The translations under genes were made by a program, and so were the position numbers. Below are positions 27,247 through 36,032 of a DNA stretch of 64,000 nucleotides, piece by piece (the first letter of the stretch is position 1; each line of letters starts with the position of its first letter). The notes beneath the pieces were generated by a model. The model saw only the letters and a list, made by a program, of their open reading frames with translations. It was not told the DNA's origin and ran no database searches. The DNA is taken from contig NZ_CP061204.1 in the NCBI RefSeq assembly GCF_014621775.1, positions 826,501 to 890,500 on the forward strand, in the 5' to 3' direction. The stretch comes from Stenotrophomonas sp. 169 (GTDB taxonomy: Bacteria; Pseudomonadota; Gammaproteobacteria; Xanthomonadales; Xanthomonadaceae).

Positions 27247-28035
27247 TCAGGGAGCGGCGAGCGGTGCACCCTGCGCGGCCACATCGTCGGCCCGGTCATG
27301 CAGGCCCTGCAGGTAGCTGCCCAAGGCCTGGATCTCCTGCTCGGTCAGCTTGGCAGCGATGGTTGCCATGATCTGGAAGTGGGCCTTGTCGGTCTCGCCG
27401 GTGCGCCCGGCCTGGTATTCCTGCAGGCGACGCGCGACATAGCTGGCGTGCTGGCCGCCGATATGCGGATAGGCCGGGCCGGGATTGCCCGCGCCGGTCG
27501 GGCCGTGGCAGGCCATGCACGCCGGCAGTCCGCGCGCGACATCGCCGCCGCGATACAGCTGCTGGCCGATCTCATAGAACTTCAGCCCCTTGTAGGGGCC
27601 CTCGGCGACCGCGCCGTCGTCGGCGATGCCGGCACCCGCCTTCTGCGTAGCGAAGTAGGCGCCGATATCGCGCATGTCCTGCGCGGTCAGGTCCTTGACG
27701 AAGGGCACCATCGCCACCGAGGCACCGGAGGTGCGCTGGCCGGTGGCGATCAGGGCCATCTGCTGGGCGCTGTAGCGCTCGCTCTGGCCCGCGATGCTGG
27801 GATACATCTCGATGCTGGCGTTGCCGTCAACGCCATGGCAGGCCGCGCAGGCAGCCGCTTTTCCCTGTCCCGCTTTGGCGTCGCCCCACGTGGTCTTGCT
27901 GAAGTCGATTTCCAGCGATGCGGTCTGAATCGGCCCGTTGTCGGGCAGCGGTGTGATGCTGGTCTGCGCCCAAGCGGCGGCGGCCAGAACGGAGACAGCA
28001 AGTACGGAAACGGCAAGAACGCGAGCGTGGCGCAT
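27247..28035 (-). CDS. Dihaem cytochrome c4-like protein
   Basis: 262 residues. A signal peptide (VLAVSVLAVSVLAAAAWAQ) exports it. Two haem-binding motifs, CAACH and CMACH, each start a cytochrome c domain of about 100 residues, the arrangement of cytochrome c4 and related soluble electron carriers. Met ligands are plausible in VAMVPFVKDL and IMATIAAKLT. It would pass electrons from the bc1 complex towards terminal oxidases. The frame begins with ATG at 28035 and is divergent from engB. Adjacent dsbA genes may help haem-site cysteine chemistry, though that is only suggestive. Confidence 0.9.
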   Translation of the reverse strand: MRHARVLAVSVLAVSVLAAAAWAQTSITPLPDNGPIQTASLEIDFSKTTWGDAKAGQGKAAACAACHGVDGNASIEMYPSIAGQSERYSAQQMALIATGQRTSGASVAMVPFVKDLTAQDMRDIGAYFATQKAGAGIADDGAVAEGPYKGLKFYEIGQQLYRGGDVARGLPACMACHGPTGAGNPGPAYPHIGGQHASYVARRLQEYQAGRTGETDKAHFQIMATIAAKLTEQEIQALGSYLQGLHDRADDVAAQGAPLAAP

Positions 28036-28158
28036 GCTAAAGCTCCGTTTTGGTCCGGCCAGGCCCTCCGCCCGGATACACCTGATTATCAGCGCCGCTT
28101 CACGCTACGGTCAATCGCTCCCCGGGCGCGCGGCGTCGCAACATGCGATCCTATAGGC

Positions 28159-28758
28159 ATGTCTCTTCTCATCGAACGCGCGCATTACTTCGTTTCGGCC
28201 CACAACATGCGGCAATTGCCGCCTGACGAGGGGGCCGAAGTGGCCTTTGCCGGCCGCTCAAACGCCGGTAAATCCAGCGCCCTGAACGCCCTTACCCGCC
28301 AGAACGCGCTGGCCCGGGTGTCCAAAACCCCTGGGCGGACCCAGCAGCTGGTGTTCTTCCAGGTCACCCCTGCCGCCCATCTGGTCGATCTTCCCGGTTA
28401 TGGCTATGCCAAGGTGCCGCTGGACCTTCAGGCGCACTGGCAGGCCTTCATCGACCAGTACTTCCGCACCCGCCAAGCGCTGCGTGGGCTGGTGGTGGTG
28501 ATGGACATCCGTCACCCGCTGAAGGAATACGACCGGCAGATGCTGACCTATGCCGTACAGCGTGGCCTGCCGGCGCACGCGCTGCTGACCAAGGCGGACA
28601 AGCTCAGCCGCAGCCAGCAGATGATCTCGCTGAACAAGGTCAAGAAAGAGCTGCACGAGGCCTTCGGCGATACCGTCGGCGTGCAGGTGTTCTCCGGCGA
28701 AAGCCGGCTGGGCGTGGATGAAGCGCGCGGCATCATCGGCGGCTGGCTGGGCCTGTAA
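28159..28758 (+). CDS. engB: Ribosome biogenesis GTPase EngB/YsxC
   Basis: 199 residues, the normal size. GTPase motifs are G1 GRSNAGKSS (about 32-40), G3 DLPGYG and G4 TKADKL. This essential family acts in large-subunit assembly. The ATG at 28159 gives MSLLIERAHYFVSAH; the longer upstream frame is not credible because it reads through the divergent cytochrome promoter. A SMAG pair follows its stop. Confidence 0.95.
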   Translation: MSLLIERAHYFVSAHNMRQLPPDEGAEVAFAGRSNAGKSSALNALTRQNALARVSKTPGRTQQLVFFQVTPAAHLVDLPGYGYAKVPLDLQAHWQAFIDQYFRTRQALRGLVVVMDIRHPLKEYDRQMLTYAVQRGLPAHALLTKADKLSRSQQMISLNKVKKELHEAFGDTVGVQVFSGESRLGVDEARGIIGGWLGL

Positions 28759-28776
28759 GCCGACGGCAATGACGGG

Positions 28777-28832
28777 GTAGAGCCGACTTCAGTCGGCTGT
28801 GGAAACCCGGTGCCGACTGAAGTCGGCACTAC
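28777..28832. repeat. SMAG pair between convergent genes
   Basis: GTAGAGCCGACTTCAGTCGG and, 16 nt on, the inverted copy ending CGGCACTAC. The core CCGACTTCAGTCGG is identical to the pair at 15113. The remainder of the 129-bp gap to the convergent metallo-hydrolase gene is featureless. Confidence 0.85.
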
Positions 28833-28887
28833 CGCGCGATTCCCACCTACCGCGCGGTTCCCACCGGGCCAGCGGCCCTCACCCCGG

Positions 28888-29853
28888 TCAGAGCGGCGAG
28901 AACTCCGCGGGCACCCACGCGTATGCCCCGCGCTCGCTGCGAACGTGACCCACTCCCGGGAAGGGCAGGTGGGCGCCCGCGACCCACCATTTTCCGTCCG
29001 CCGCCTGTTGCAACATGGTGCGTCTGCTGTCGATGGCTGCCTGGCGGTCGCTGTCTGCTTCGAAAGACGCCTGCGGATAGGCGAACTGCACGGCGTGGTA
29101 GTGCAGCACATCGCCCCACACCAGCAGGGACTCGCCCTCGCTGTCGAACCGGTAGGACACGTGGCCCGGCGTATGGCCGTGCGTATCCAGCGCGACGGCG
29201 TGCCCCGGCAGTGGCTGTCCCGGCACGAAGGTGCGCAGGTGCTTGCTGGCCTGGTAGGGTGCCGCTGCCTTGCGTGCCAGCGCGAAGGCGAAGCGCACGC
29301 CTTGGGGTGCGGTGGCTTCGCTGGCGGGGTCCAACCAGTAATCCGCATCAGCCTGTGACAGCCACACCGTCGCGTTCGGATAGGCGACCTTGCCCTGTGC
29401 ATCGAGAATCCCGCACAGGTGGTCAGGGTGGGCGTGGGTGAGCAGTACGTCGTCCACATCGGACGGATCCACACCGGCCGCGCGGAGGTTGCCGAGCACC
29501 TGTCCCAGGCCGGCCCCGAAGCAGTCGGCAGTACCCGCGTCCACCAGCGTCAGGCGGCCACCGTCGCGGATCAGGAACGCGTTGACCGCGGTCTGCAGGC
29601 CCTTCTTGCTTTCAGGTACGAAGCGCCCCTCCAGTGCCCGGGTCACCGTGGCGGGATCAATGCCGGTGAGTTCCTGGCGGCCCAGGGCCACCACACCGTC
29701 GAACAGGGCCGTGACCTGCAACTGGCCGATGCGTTGGTGGTAGACGCCGGCGACCTGTTCGGTCGGGGCAGGGGAGTGGGGGGCGGCCAGCCCGCTGAAC
29801 GGCAGCGAGGCCAGCGCGAGCAGGACGGCACGGGGCAAGGGGAAGACGGGCAT
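28888..29853 (-). CDS. Exported metallo-beta-lactamase-fold hydrolase
   Basis: 321 residues from the ATG at 29853, which opens a signal peptide (FPLPRAVLLALASLPFSGLAA). The zinc-binding motif is LLTHAHPDHLCG (HxHxDH), with later ligands in LDTHGHTPGHVSY and GAHLPFPGVGHV. This is the arrangement of lactonase-like and AHL-lactonase-related enzymes; the substrate is not readable. An AraC-type regulator is encoded 101 bp upstream on the same strand, and may control it. Confidence 0.87.
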   Translation of the reverse strand: MPVFPLPRAVLLALASLPFSGLAAPHSPAPTEQVAGVYHQRIGQLQVTALFDGVVALGRQELTGIDPATVTRALEGRFVPESKKGLQTAVNAFLIRDGGRLTLVDAGTADCFGAGLGQVLGNLRAAGVDPSDVDDVLLTHAHPDHLCGILDAQGKVAYPNATVWLSQADADYWLDPASEATAPQGVRFAFALARKAAAPYQASKHLRTFVPGQPLPGHAVALDTHGHTPGHVSYRFDSEGESLLVWGDVLHYHAVQFAYPQASFEADSDRQAAIDSRRTMLQQAADGKWWVAGAHLPFPGVGHVRSERGAYAWVPAEFSPL

Positions 29854-29954
29854 GGGGCGTTCTCGATGGCGCGGCGAAGGCCGCATGGCGTCATCGTGGC
29901 GTGCGTCGTGTGCGCGATGCGCTCAAGCTGGTGCGTGCAACGCTCGCGGCAACG

Positions 29955-30812
29955 TCAAGCGCGGCCGATGTCTGCCGGCTGCAGGCCATAGCGCTCGACG
30001 AAGCGTTTGCTGAAGCTGGGCAGCGAGCGGTAGCCGACGCGCGCTGCCACCGACTTCAGCGGCAAGCGGGTCGTGTACAGCAGCCCCATGGCGTGGGCCA
30101 GGCGGGCCTCGATCAGCAGCTGGCGCAGGCTGGTGCCATCGGCCGCCAACCGTCGGCGCAGGGTGGCGCCGCTCAGGCCGAGGGCTGCTTCCACCTCATG
30201 CGATGGCCAGTCACGCGCGGGCTCGGCGGCGATGCGGTCGCGCACCTGTTCGGCCAGCGACGGTTGCGGGGGCAGCAGCAGACTGCCGTGGCCCTGCCGC
30301 GTGAGCGCCATCGCGAACGTCGCCAAGGCCAGCCGCGCATCGCTGTAGTGGCCATCCTGCAGCGACTGACGCCAGCGTCGCAGCAGCGTGCGGTGTTCCC
30401 GCAACGGCAAGCGGACCAGTACCTCGCCTGCGGCAGGCAGCGGCTCATTCCACAGCGTGCGTGCAGCCGTCAGGGCCTCATCGCAGAACGGCACGATCGC
30501 ACTGACATAGCGGCCGCTGCGCGCATCGGGCACGTTGACCACATCGATCCGGCAACGACGGGTGATCAGGAAGATGTCGCCCGGCACGAAGCGCAGTGAC
30601 TGGCTGGCGGTGCGGACGCGCTTTTCGCCCTCCAGCAGGATCGCGAACTGCGGCGCGGGGATCTCCACCGACCGTGCACCGTGTTCGCGCAGGGCGGTGA
30701 CGCAGGCGTAGCCCTCGGCGCGGGCGCAGTCGGCCAGGCTGGCCATGTCGGCCAGCACGTCGCTGCTGTCGCAATCGGCAAGGTCGGCAAGGTCGGCAAG
30801 CGCGGGTGTCAT
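29955..30812 (-). CDS. AraC-family transcriptional regulator
   Basis: 285 residues. An N-terminal effector/cupin-like region (HGARSVEIPAPQFAILLEGEKRV, RFVPGDIFLITRR) is of the AraC_N type seen in regulators such as YqhC-like proteins. The C-terminal AraC double helix-turn-helix runs from about 195 (LGLSGATLRRRLAADGTSL then LKSVAARVGYRSLPSFSKRF). The N-terminus carries a triple 9-bp DNA repeat (TCGGCAAGG, 30774-30800) encoding LADLADLAD. It is divergent from gshA and upstream of the metallo-hydrolase. Confidence 0.88.
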   Translation of the reverse strand: MTPALADLADLADCDSSDVLADMASLADCARAEGYACVTALREHGARSVEIPAPQFAILLEGEKRVRTASQSLRFVPGDIFLITRRCRIDVVNVPDARSGRYVSAIVPFCDEALTAARTLWNEPLPAAGEVLVRLPLREHRTLLRRWRQSLQDGHYSDARLALATFAMALTRQGHGSLLLPPQPSLAEQVRDRIAAEPARDWPSHEVEAALGLSGATLRRRLAADGTSLRQLLIEARLAHAMGLLYTTRLPLKSVAARVGYRSLPSFSKRFVERYGLQPADIGRA

Positions 30813-30861
30813 TGGCCCAGTGTACGAGGGTCAAGCCCCCGCGGGTGGGATGCTGAAGTCC

Positions 30862-30901
30862 GTCACGGAGGCGTGACGCGGGCAGGCCGCACGCTATAGT
30901 G
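30862..30901. promoter_or_regulatory. Inverted repeat and -10-like box in araC-type/gshA intergenic region
   Basis: GTCACG-GAGG-CGTGAC (about 30862-30877) is an inverted repeat, and GCACGCTATAGTGC (30889-30902) contains a TATAGT box facing gshA. Either could belong to the divergent AraC-type gene or gshA. Assignment is tentative. Confidence 0.3.
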
Positions 30902-30965
30902 CGCCCTTGTGATGAAGGGGCGGCAGCCCCATTCCATCGGCCACCCCACCAGCGAGTCCTGTCCC

Positions 30966-32330
30966 TTGTCGAGCCCCAGCCACGTCGCGCAGACGCCCAT
31001 TACCGATCGTTCGCAGCTGGTGGAAGTGATTGCCTCGGGAGAAAAGCCGCGCAGCGCCTGGCGCATCGGCACCGAGCATGAAAAGTTCGGCTTCCGCCTG
31101 GACGACCTGCGTGCACCGACCTTCGATGGCGAGCGCGGCATCGAAGCGCTGCTGCAGGGCCTGCAGCGATTCGGCTGGGAAGCCGTGCAGGAACAGGGCC
31201 GCACCATCGCCCTGCTGCGCGATGGCGCATCGGTGACGCTGGAGCCCGCTGGCCAGCTGGAACTGTCCGGCGCTGCGGTGGAAACCATCCACCACACCTG
31301 CGTGGAAACCGGTACCCATCTGAACGAGGTGGCCCAGGTCGCCGGTGAACTGCAGCTGGGTTTCCTCGGCATGGGATTCCAGCCGAAGTGGGCACGCGAC
31401 GAAATGCCGTGGATGCCCAAAGGCCGCTACCAGATCATGAAGAACTACATGCCCAAGGTCGGTTCGCTCGGCCTGGACATGATGACGCGCACCTGCACGG
31501 TGCAGGTCAACCTGGATTACGCCACTGAAGCGGACATGGTGAAAAAGTTCCGTGTGTCGCTGGCCCTGCAGCCGATCGCCACCGCGCTGTTTGCCGATTC
31601 GCCGTTCACCGAGGGCAAGCCCAACGGCTTCCTCAGCTACCGCTCGCAGATCTGGACCGATACCGATGCGGACCGCACCGGCATGCTGGATTTCGTGTTC
31701 GACGACGGGTTCGGTTACGAGCGCTACGTCGATTACCTGCTTGATGTGCCGATGTACTTCTCTTACCGCGATGGCGTGTACCACGATGCCAGCGGACAGA
31801 GCTTCCGCGACTTCATGGCCGGCAAGCTGCCGGTGCTGCCGGGCCAGCTGCCGACGCTGACCGACTGGGCGGACCACATGACCACCGCGTTCCCGGAAGT
31901 GCGGTTGAAGAAGTATCTGGAGATGCGCGGCGCGGACGGTGGTCCTTGGAGCCGCCTGTGTGCGCTGCCTGCGTTCTGGGTAGGCCTGCTGTATGACGAT
32001 GAAGCGCTGGATGCCGCGTGGGATCTGGTGCGTGACTTCACGCTGGTGGAGCGCCATGCACTGCGCGACGGCGTGCCGCGGCATGCGATGAACCTGCCGT
32101 TCCGCAACGGCACCGTGCGCGACCTGTCGCGCGAAGCGGTCAAGATCGCGGTGGGTGGCCTGAAGCGTCGTGCGGCGTTGAACGCCGACGGCATGGACGA
32201 AAGCCATTACCTGGATGTGCTGCAGGAAATCGTCGAGTCCGGCTTGACGCCGGCCGAGCGCAAGCTGGCGCTGTTCCACGGCCGCTGGAACGGGGATGTG
32301 GACCACGTGTTCCGCGAGTTCGCGTACTGA
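30966..32330 (+). CDS. gshA: Glutamate-cysteine ligase, plant/proteobacterial type
   Basis: 454 residues from a TTG at 30966; an ATG at 30909 in the same frame would add 19 residues of poor quality ([16 protein letters not shown]), so the shorter form is preferred but not certain. The family signature [13 protein letters not shown] is at about 32-44; further matches are [19 protein letters not shown], the cysteine-lined active site [10 protein letters not shown] and [19 protein letters not shown]. It makes gamma-glutamylcysteine, the first step to glutathione, which the frmA-fghA pathway in this window needs. It converges on an alcohol dehydrogenase gene across a giant palindrome. Confidence 0.92.
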   Translation: MSSPSHVAQTPITDRSQLVEVIASGEKPRSAWRIGTEHEKFGFRLDDLRAPTFDGERGIEALLQGLQRFGWEAVQEQGRTIALLRDGASVTLEPAGQLELSGAAVETIHHTCVETGTHLNEVAQVAGELQLGFLGMGFQPKWARDEMPWMPKGRYQIMKNYMPKVGSLGLDMMTRTCTVQVNLDYATEADMVKKFRVSLALQPIATALFADSPFTEGKPNGFLSYRSQIWTDTDADRTGMLDFVFDDGFGYERYVDYLLDVPMYFSYRDGVYHDASGQSFRDFMAGKLPVLPGQLPTLTDWADHMTTAFPEVRLKKYLEMRGADGGPWSRLCALPAFWVGLLYDDEALDAAWDLVRDFTLVERHALRDGVPRHAMNLPFRNGTVRDLSREAVKIAVGGLKRRAALNADGMDESHYLDVLQEIVESGLTPAERKLALFHGRWNGDVDHVFREFAY

Positions 32331-32387
32331 TTGCTGCGAACGGTGAAGCCCCTCGTGGTGGGTCGCTGGAAGCGGATTGCTGGGATC

Positions 32388-32497
32388 GGGCCGGGCGGGA
32401 GGGCTTGGTGGGGGACGGCAAAAACCGCATCCATGCGGGCCTCGTTTCGCGCCATCCATGGCGCTCAACGCCCCCACCAATCCCTCCCGCCCGGCCC
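32388..32497 (+). repeat. Structured repeat, unit 1
   Basis: A 110-nt unit. Its outer stem starts GGGCCGGGCGGGAGGG and ends CCCTCCCGCCCGGCCC. At the tip are two small hairpins: CCGCATCCATGCGG (32425-32438) and GCGCCATCCATGGCGC (32449-32464), joined by CTCGTTTC and followed by TCAACG. Confidence 0.8.
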
Positions 32498-32544
32498 TGA
32501 CAGACTGTCTGCGTCCCGCCACGTAAGAAGAAGAAGGAAAAGCG

Positions 32545-32619
32545 GTAGCGCCGACCCATGGTCGGCGAGCGCGGCGGGCCGTTGGCTGAAACATTCCGCC
32601 GACCATGGGTCGGCGCTAC
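32545..32619. repeat. SMAG pair at centre of composite palindrome
   Basis: GTAGCGCCGACCCATGGTCG on the left and its inverted copy CCATGGGTCGGCGCTAC on the right, separated by about 35 bp. The outer A-rich and T-rich flanks would make a bidirectional terminator. Confidence 0.85.
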
Positions 32620-32672
32620 CGATCTGCTTTTTCTTTTTCTTTTCCGTGGTGGGCCGCCGCAGAATTCCGGCA

Positions 32673-32782
32673 GGGCCGGGCGGTGGGGCTGGGCGGGGGC
32701 GTTGAGCGCCAAGGATGGCGCGAAACGAGCGCTACATGGATGTACTTGTGCGCGTCCCCCGACCAGTCCCACCGTCCGGCCC
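32673..32782 (-). repeat. Structured repeat, unit 2
   Basis: An inverted 110-nt copy of the unit at 32388, same length. Hairpin 1 is TACATGGATGTA (32733-32744) and hairpin 2 GCGCCAAGGATGGCGC (32706-32721). Compared with unit 1, several stem base pairs differ but remain complementary. Confidence 0.8.
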
Positions 32783-32839
32783 GAATCGTAGAAGGCTCTA
32801 CGAGGCCACCACGAGGGGCTCAGCCGTTCGCTGCGACGA

Positions 32840-33892
32840 TCAGCCCTTGATCGAGGCCATGTCGATCACGAAGCGGTAGCGCACATCGTTCTTCGCCATC
32901 CGCTCCCATGCTTCGTTGACGTCCTGGATGTTGATCACTTCGACATCGCTGACGATGCCGTGCTCGGCGCAGAAATCCATCATCTCCTGCGTTTCGGCCA
33001 TGCCGCCGATCGCCGAACCGGTCAGGTGCTTGCGGCCGAAGATCACGCTCACGCCGGTCAGCGGCGGGTCCAGTTCGGTCAGTACGCCAACCAGGCACAT
33101 GGTGGCATCGCGCTTGAGCAGGCCCATGTACGGGTTGGTGTCATGGCCGACCGGAATGGTGTTGAGCAGGAAATCGAAGCTGCCGGCATGCGCCTTCATC
33201 TGCTCCGGATCACGCGACACCAGTACCTCATCAGCGCCCAGGCGCGTGGCATCAGCGCCCTTTTCCGGGGTGGTGGTGATCATCACCACGCGTGCGCCCA
33301 GTGCCTTGGCGAACTTCACGCCCATGTGGCCGAGGCCACCCAGACCGATCACGCCGACCTTCTGGCCCGGGCCCACCTTGAAATGGCGCAGCGGCGAATA
33401 GGTGGTGATACCGGCGCACAGCAGGGGGGCAGCGGCCTTCAGGTCCAGCTTCTCCGATACCTTCACCACGAAGCGCTGTTCGACCACGATGTGGTCGGAG
33501 TAGCCGCCCTGGGTGGCTTCGCCGGTCTTACGGTCGGTACCGTTGTAGGTGAAGGTCGCTCCCTCGGCGCAGTACTGCTCCAGATCGTGGTTGCAGGCGT
33601 CGCAGTGGCGGCAGGAATCGACCATGCAGCCGACGCCGGCGAAGTCGCCGACCTTCAGCGTGGTGACGTCGGCACCGACTTCCACCACCTTGCCGATGAT
33701 TTCGTGGCCGGGGACCATCGGGTACTTGGCACCGCCCCAGTCGTCGCGGGCCTGGTGGAGGTCGGAATGGCAGATGCCGCTGTACAGGATCTCGATGCGC
33801 ACATCACCGGCGGCGACGGCGCGGCGCTCGAAGGAGAACGGCACCAGCGGCGCGGTGTTGGAATGCACGGCGTAGGATTTGGCGAGGGACAT
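32840..33892 (-). CDS. Zinc-dependent NAD(P) alcohol dehydrogenase (YahK/CAD-like)
   Basis: 350 residues of the medium-chain dehydrogenase superfamily, cinnamyl-alcohol-dehydrogenase branch, reducing aldehydes. Catalytic zinc ligands are in SGICHSDLHQ (Cys) and VPGHEIIG (His); four structural-zinc cysteines lie in CRHCDACNHDLEQYC. The nucleotide-binding GLGGLGHMG is at about 182-190. It is divergent from a LysR regulator, with a palindrome between, so it is probably under that regulator's control. Likely a broad-range aldehyde reductase; NADPH preference is assumed from the subfamily. Confidence 0.93.
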   Translation of the reverse strand: MSLAKSYAVHSNTAPLVPFSFERRAVAAGDVRIEILYSGICHSDLHQARDDWGGAKYPMVPGHEIIGKVVEVGADVTTLKVGDFAGVGCMVDSCRHCDACNHDLEQYCAEGATFTYNGTDRKTGEATQGGYSDHIVVEQRFVVKVSEKLDLKAAAPLLCAGITTYSPLRHFKVGPGQKVGVIGLGGLGHMGVKFAKALGARVVMITTTPEKGADATRLGADEVLVSRDPEQMKAHAGSFDFLLNTIPVGHDTNPYMGLLKRDATMCLVGVLTELDPPLTGVSVIFGRKHLTGSAIGGMAETQEMMDFCAEHGIVSDVEVINIQDVNEAWERMAKNDVRYRFVIDMASIKG

Positions 33893-33920
33893 GGGGGATC
33901 CTTGGCAGGGTTTATGGAAA

Positions 33921-33938
33921 GGCGCTTTACAATACGCC
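33921..33938. promoter_or_regulatory. Candidate LysR-type operator
   Basis: GGCG-CTTTACAATA-CGCC is an interrupted palindrome in the 104-bp gap between the divergent adh and lysR-type genes, the usual place of a LysR-family site. Confidence 0.4.
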
Positions 33939-33996
33939 GGCTCGGGCGGGCGACATAGGCCGTTGATCGGGATGATTCATCAAGGCGCACTGCACA

Positions 33997-34881
33997 ATGG
34001 CAACCGATAACCTGACCCACCTCGCGGCCTTCGCCGCCGTGGCCCGGCACTGCAACTTCCGCCGTGCCGGCGCCGAACTGGCGCTGTCCACGTCGGCAGT
34101 CAGCTATGCCATCCGCGCGCTGGAGGAGCGGCTGGGCGTAGGCCTGTTCCACCGCACCACCCGCAGCGTATCGCTCACCGAAGCCGGGCAGCGGTTGATG
34201 GAGCGCCTGCAACCCGCCTTGGGGCAGGTGAGTGACGCGCTGGAGGAAATGAACCAGTTCCGCGCCACCCCGGCCGGCCTGCTGCGCATCAATGCCGCAC
34301 GGGCCGCCGTGCCGACACAGCTCAGTCCACGCCTCAGCCGTTTCCTGCAGGCGCATCCGGACGTGCGCATCGAGGTGACCGAAAACGACGGTCTGGTGGA
34401 TATCGTGGCGCAGGGCTTCGACGCGGGCGTCCGCCTGCACGAGTTCGTGCCGGAAGACATGGTGGCCGTGCCCCTGGGGCCGCCGCTGCGCGGCATGATC
34501 GTCGCGTCGCCCGCCTATCTGGCCGTGCACGGCGCGCCCCTGCACCCGCGCGATCTGCTGCAGCACCAGTGCGTGCGATTCCGCTTCGCCAGTGGGCATC
34601 TCTACAAGTGGCAGTTCGAACAGGGCGAAGAGACCTTCGAGATCGACGTGCAGGGCCGACTGACCTTGAGTGAGCAGACCACCATCGTGCGCGCGGTGCT
34701 GGATGGGCTGGGGATCGCCTACGTGCTGGAAGACGCTGCGCGGCCATGGCTGGACTCGGGCCAGCTGGTGAGCATGCTCGAAGACTGGAGTCCGCCCTTT
34801 CCGGGGTTCGTGCTGTATTACCCGCGGCAGCGGCAAATGACCTCGGCGCTGCGCGCGTTCGTGGATATCGTGCGCGGCTAG
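33997..34881 (+). CDS. LysR-family transcriptional regulator
   Basis: 294 residues. The N-terminal winged helix-turn-helix is clear (NLTHLAAFAAVARHCNFRRA, LALSTSAVSYAIRALEERLG). The effector domain belongs to the subgroup with RINAARAAVPTQLSPRLSRF and DAGVRLHEFVPEDM (the CrgA-like subgroup). Divergent from adh, which it probably regulates. The inducer is unknown. The 128 bp after its stop codon hold nothing I can support apart from the next gene's ribosome site. Confidence 0.92.
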   Translation: MATDNLTHLAAFAAVARHCNFRRAGAELALSTSAVSYAIRALEERLGVGLFHRTTRSVSLTEAGQRLMERLQPALGQVSDALEEMNQFRATPAGLLRINAARAAVPTQLSPRLSRFLQAHPDVRIEVTENDGLVDIVAQGFDAGVRLHEFVPEDMVAVPLGPPLRGMIVASPAYLAVHGAPLHPRDLLQHQCVRFRFASGHLYKWQFEQGEETFEIDVQGRLTLSEQTTIVRAVLDGLGIAYVLEDAARPWLDSGQLVSMLEDWSPPFPGFVLYYPRQRQMTSALRAFVDIVRG

Positions 34882-35009
34882 CGGAGTAGGGAGGGTGTGC
34901 CGGCGATGCCACATTCCTGGCAGGCAGGCTGCGTGGGCGCCGCTAAGGTGCGGCGTAGTTGCGGCGCACGCCGCGGCGGCACCCTGTCATTTGCCTCAGG
35001 AGCACGCGC

Positions 35010-36002
35010 ATGTACGCATCAAACAACGGTTCTGCGACTGCGGGTAACGCCCGCAGATTACCCCTGCGCGATGAGCCGGTACCCGGTATTCGCAGTATCT
35101 CTGATGATATTCGTACCCAGCCGGAGCGACGCTACGGCCTGTTGAAATCGACGAACGGCAACGTCAAGATTGCCAACCGCGCGGTCGTCGACAGCGTGGT
35201 CTCGACCAATGGGAATGTCCACATCAACGGCGATGCCGAAGTGGGATCTGTCCACAGCACCAACGGCAACGTGGTGGTCGGCAATGGAGTACGGTTACGG
35301 AGTGTGAATACGGCGTGCGGTGATATCACGCTTGGCTTCAACGTGAACGTTGAAGCACAGGTGGAGTCCACCACAGGCGACATCCGTGCAGAACATGGAT
35401 GCCGGATCAAGGGGCGTGTGGCGTCGGTCGGCGGCAACATCGTTCTGAATGGCACCGATGTCAAAAGCGGACTCGCTTTCGTGGGCGGCAATGTGACTGT
35501 GACAGGGGGATCCCATGTCCATGGTGGCCTCCACCTGCAGCCGCCAGTCAATGAAATGCAGCACCTGCCGTGTGTAGTCATCGGGGCCAATTCGCGCGTC
35601 GACGGGCAACTGGTGTTCGAGGCACCGGTGACCCTGTATGTGCACTCGACTGCGCGGACGGGGGGGATCGTAGGGGCTTCCCGCATCGTCTACAGCACGC
35701 TGCACCCACCGCACCCACTGCGTCCACCGCACCCGCTGCAGGCGAGGCTGCAACCTGGCCCACAGCCACCTCCAGCATCCCCGCTGGAGACGATCATGCA
35801 GGCCCTTGCGCAGCGTGTGCAGGTACGCGTCAGCAACACGTCCAGAAACACCGTCGTGATGGGTAACACGTCCGGTGAAAGGACCGTGATCACAAGCACA
35901 TCCGCCAATGGCAGCACCACCATTACCGGCAGCGTCACGGGCAACGTCACCCACTACAGTGCCGGTCCCTGTCAGATCATCACGATGGGCCAGCCGTGGT
36001 GA
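35010..36002 (+). CDS. Hypothetical protein with 18-residue beta-solenoid repeats
   Basis: 330 residues; not a family I can name with confidence. The ATG at 35010 has AGGAG 7 nt upstream. There is no signal peptide or membrane segment. Seven repeats start at residues 47, 65, 83, 101, 120, 139 and 157, each with an STNGNV-like core (STNGNV three times, then CGDI, TTGDI, VGGNI, VGGNV), spaced 18 or 19 residues. That pattern fits a beta-solenoid like bactofilin or polymer-forming proteins. A Pro/His-rich linker (HPPHPLRPPHPL) follows at about 232-245, then a second Thr/Ser/Asn-rich region (GNTSGERTVITSTSANGS, TGSVTGNVTHY). It converges on ndvB 30 bp away and has no evident operon partner. Confidence 0.75.
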   Translation: MYASNNGSATAGNARRLPLRDEPVPGIRSISDDIRTQPERRYGLLKSTNGNVKIANRAVVDSVVSTNGNVHINGDAEVGSVHSTNGNVVVGNGVRLRSVNTACGDITLGFNVNVEAQVESTTGDIRAEHGCRIKGRVASVGGNIVLNGTDVKSGLAFVGGNVTVTGGSHVHGGLHLQPPVNEMQHLPCVVIGANSRVDGQLVFEAPVTLYVHSTARTGGIVGASRIVYSTLHPPHPLRPPHPLQARLQPGPQPPPASPLETIMQALAQRVQVRVSNTSRNTVVMGNTSGERTVITSTSANGSTTITGSVTGNVTHYSAGPCQIITMGQPW

Positions 36003-36032
36003 TATGCAATCCGCTCCGCTGCAGTTGCGGGC

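Larger units (their letters stand above)
32331..32839. repeat. Giant imperfect palindrome filling a convergent intergenic gap
   Basis: The whole 509-bp gap between the gshA and adh stop codons is a near-symmetrical inverted structure. Left end GCGAACGGTGAAGCCCCTCG pairs with right end GAGGGGCTCAGCCGTTCGC. Inside lie two inverted structured units (32388-32497 and 32673-32782), purine-rich AAGAAGAAGAAGG against its pyrimidine counterpart CTTTTTCTTTTTC, and a central SMAG pair. No coding region is credible in it. A related composite lies at 60985-61425. Confidence 0.9.

Noticed and set aside
30774..30800. TCGGCAAGG triplicate as an operator
   Set aside because: It lies inside the AraC-type coding sequence and keeps the reading frame, so it is simply a small in-frame repeat.
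30909..30965. ATG start 19 codons upstream for gshA
   Set aside because: The added residues look unconserved and the family begins near the TTG; kept only as an alternative.
32140..32791. Open frames in the composite palindrome (for example a minus-strand 210-residue frame)
   Set aside because: The sequence is explained by inverted repeats; similar frames read in both directions from the same repeat and none has a ribosome site.
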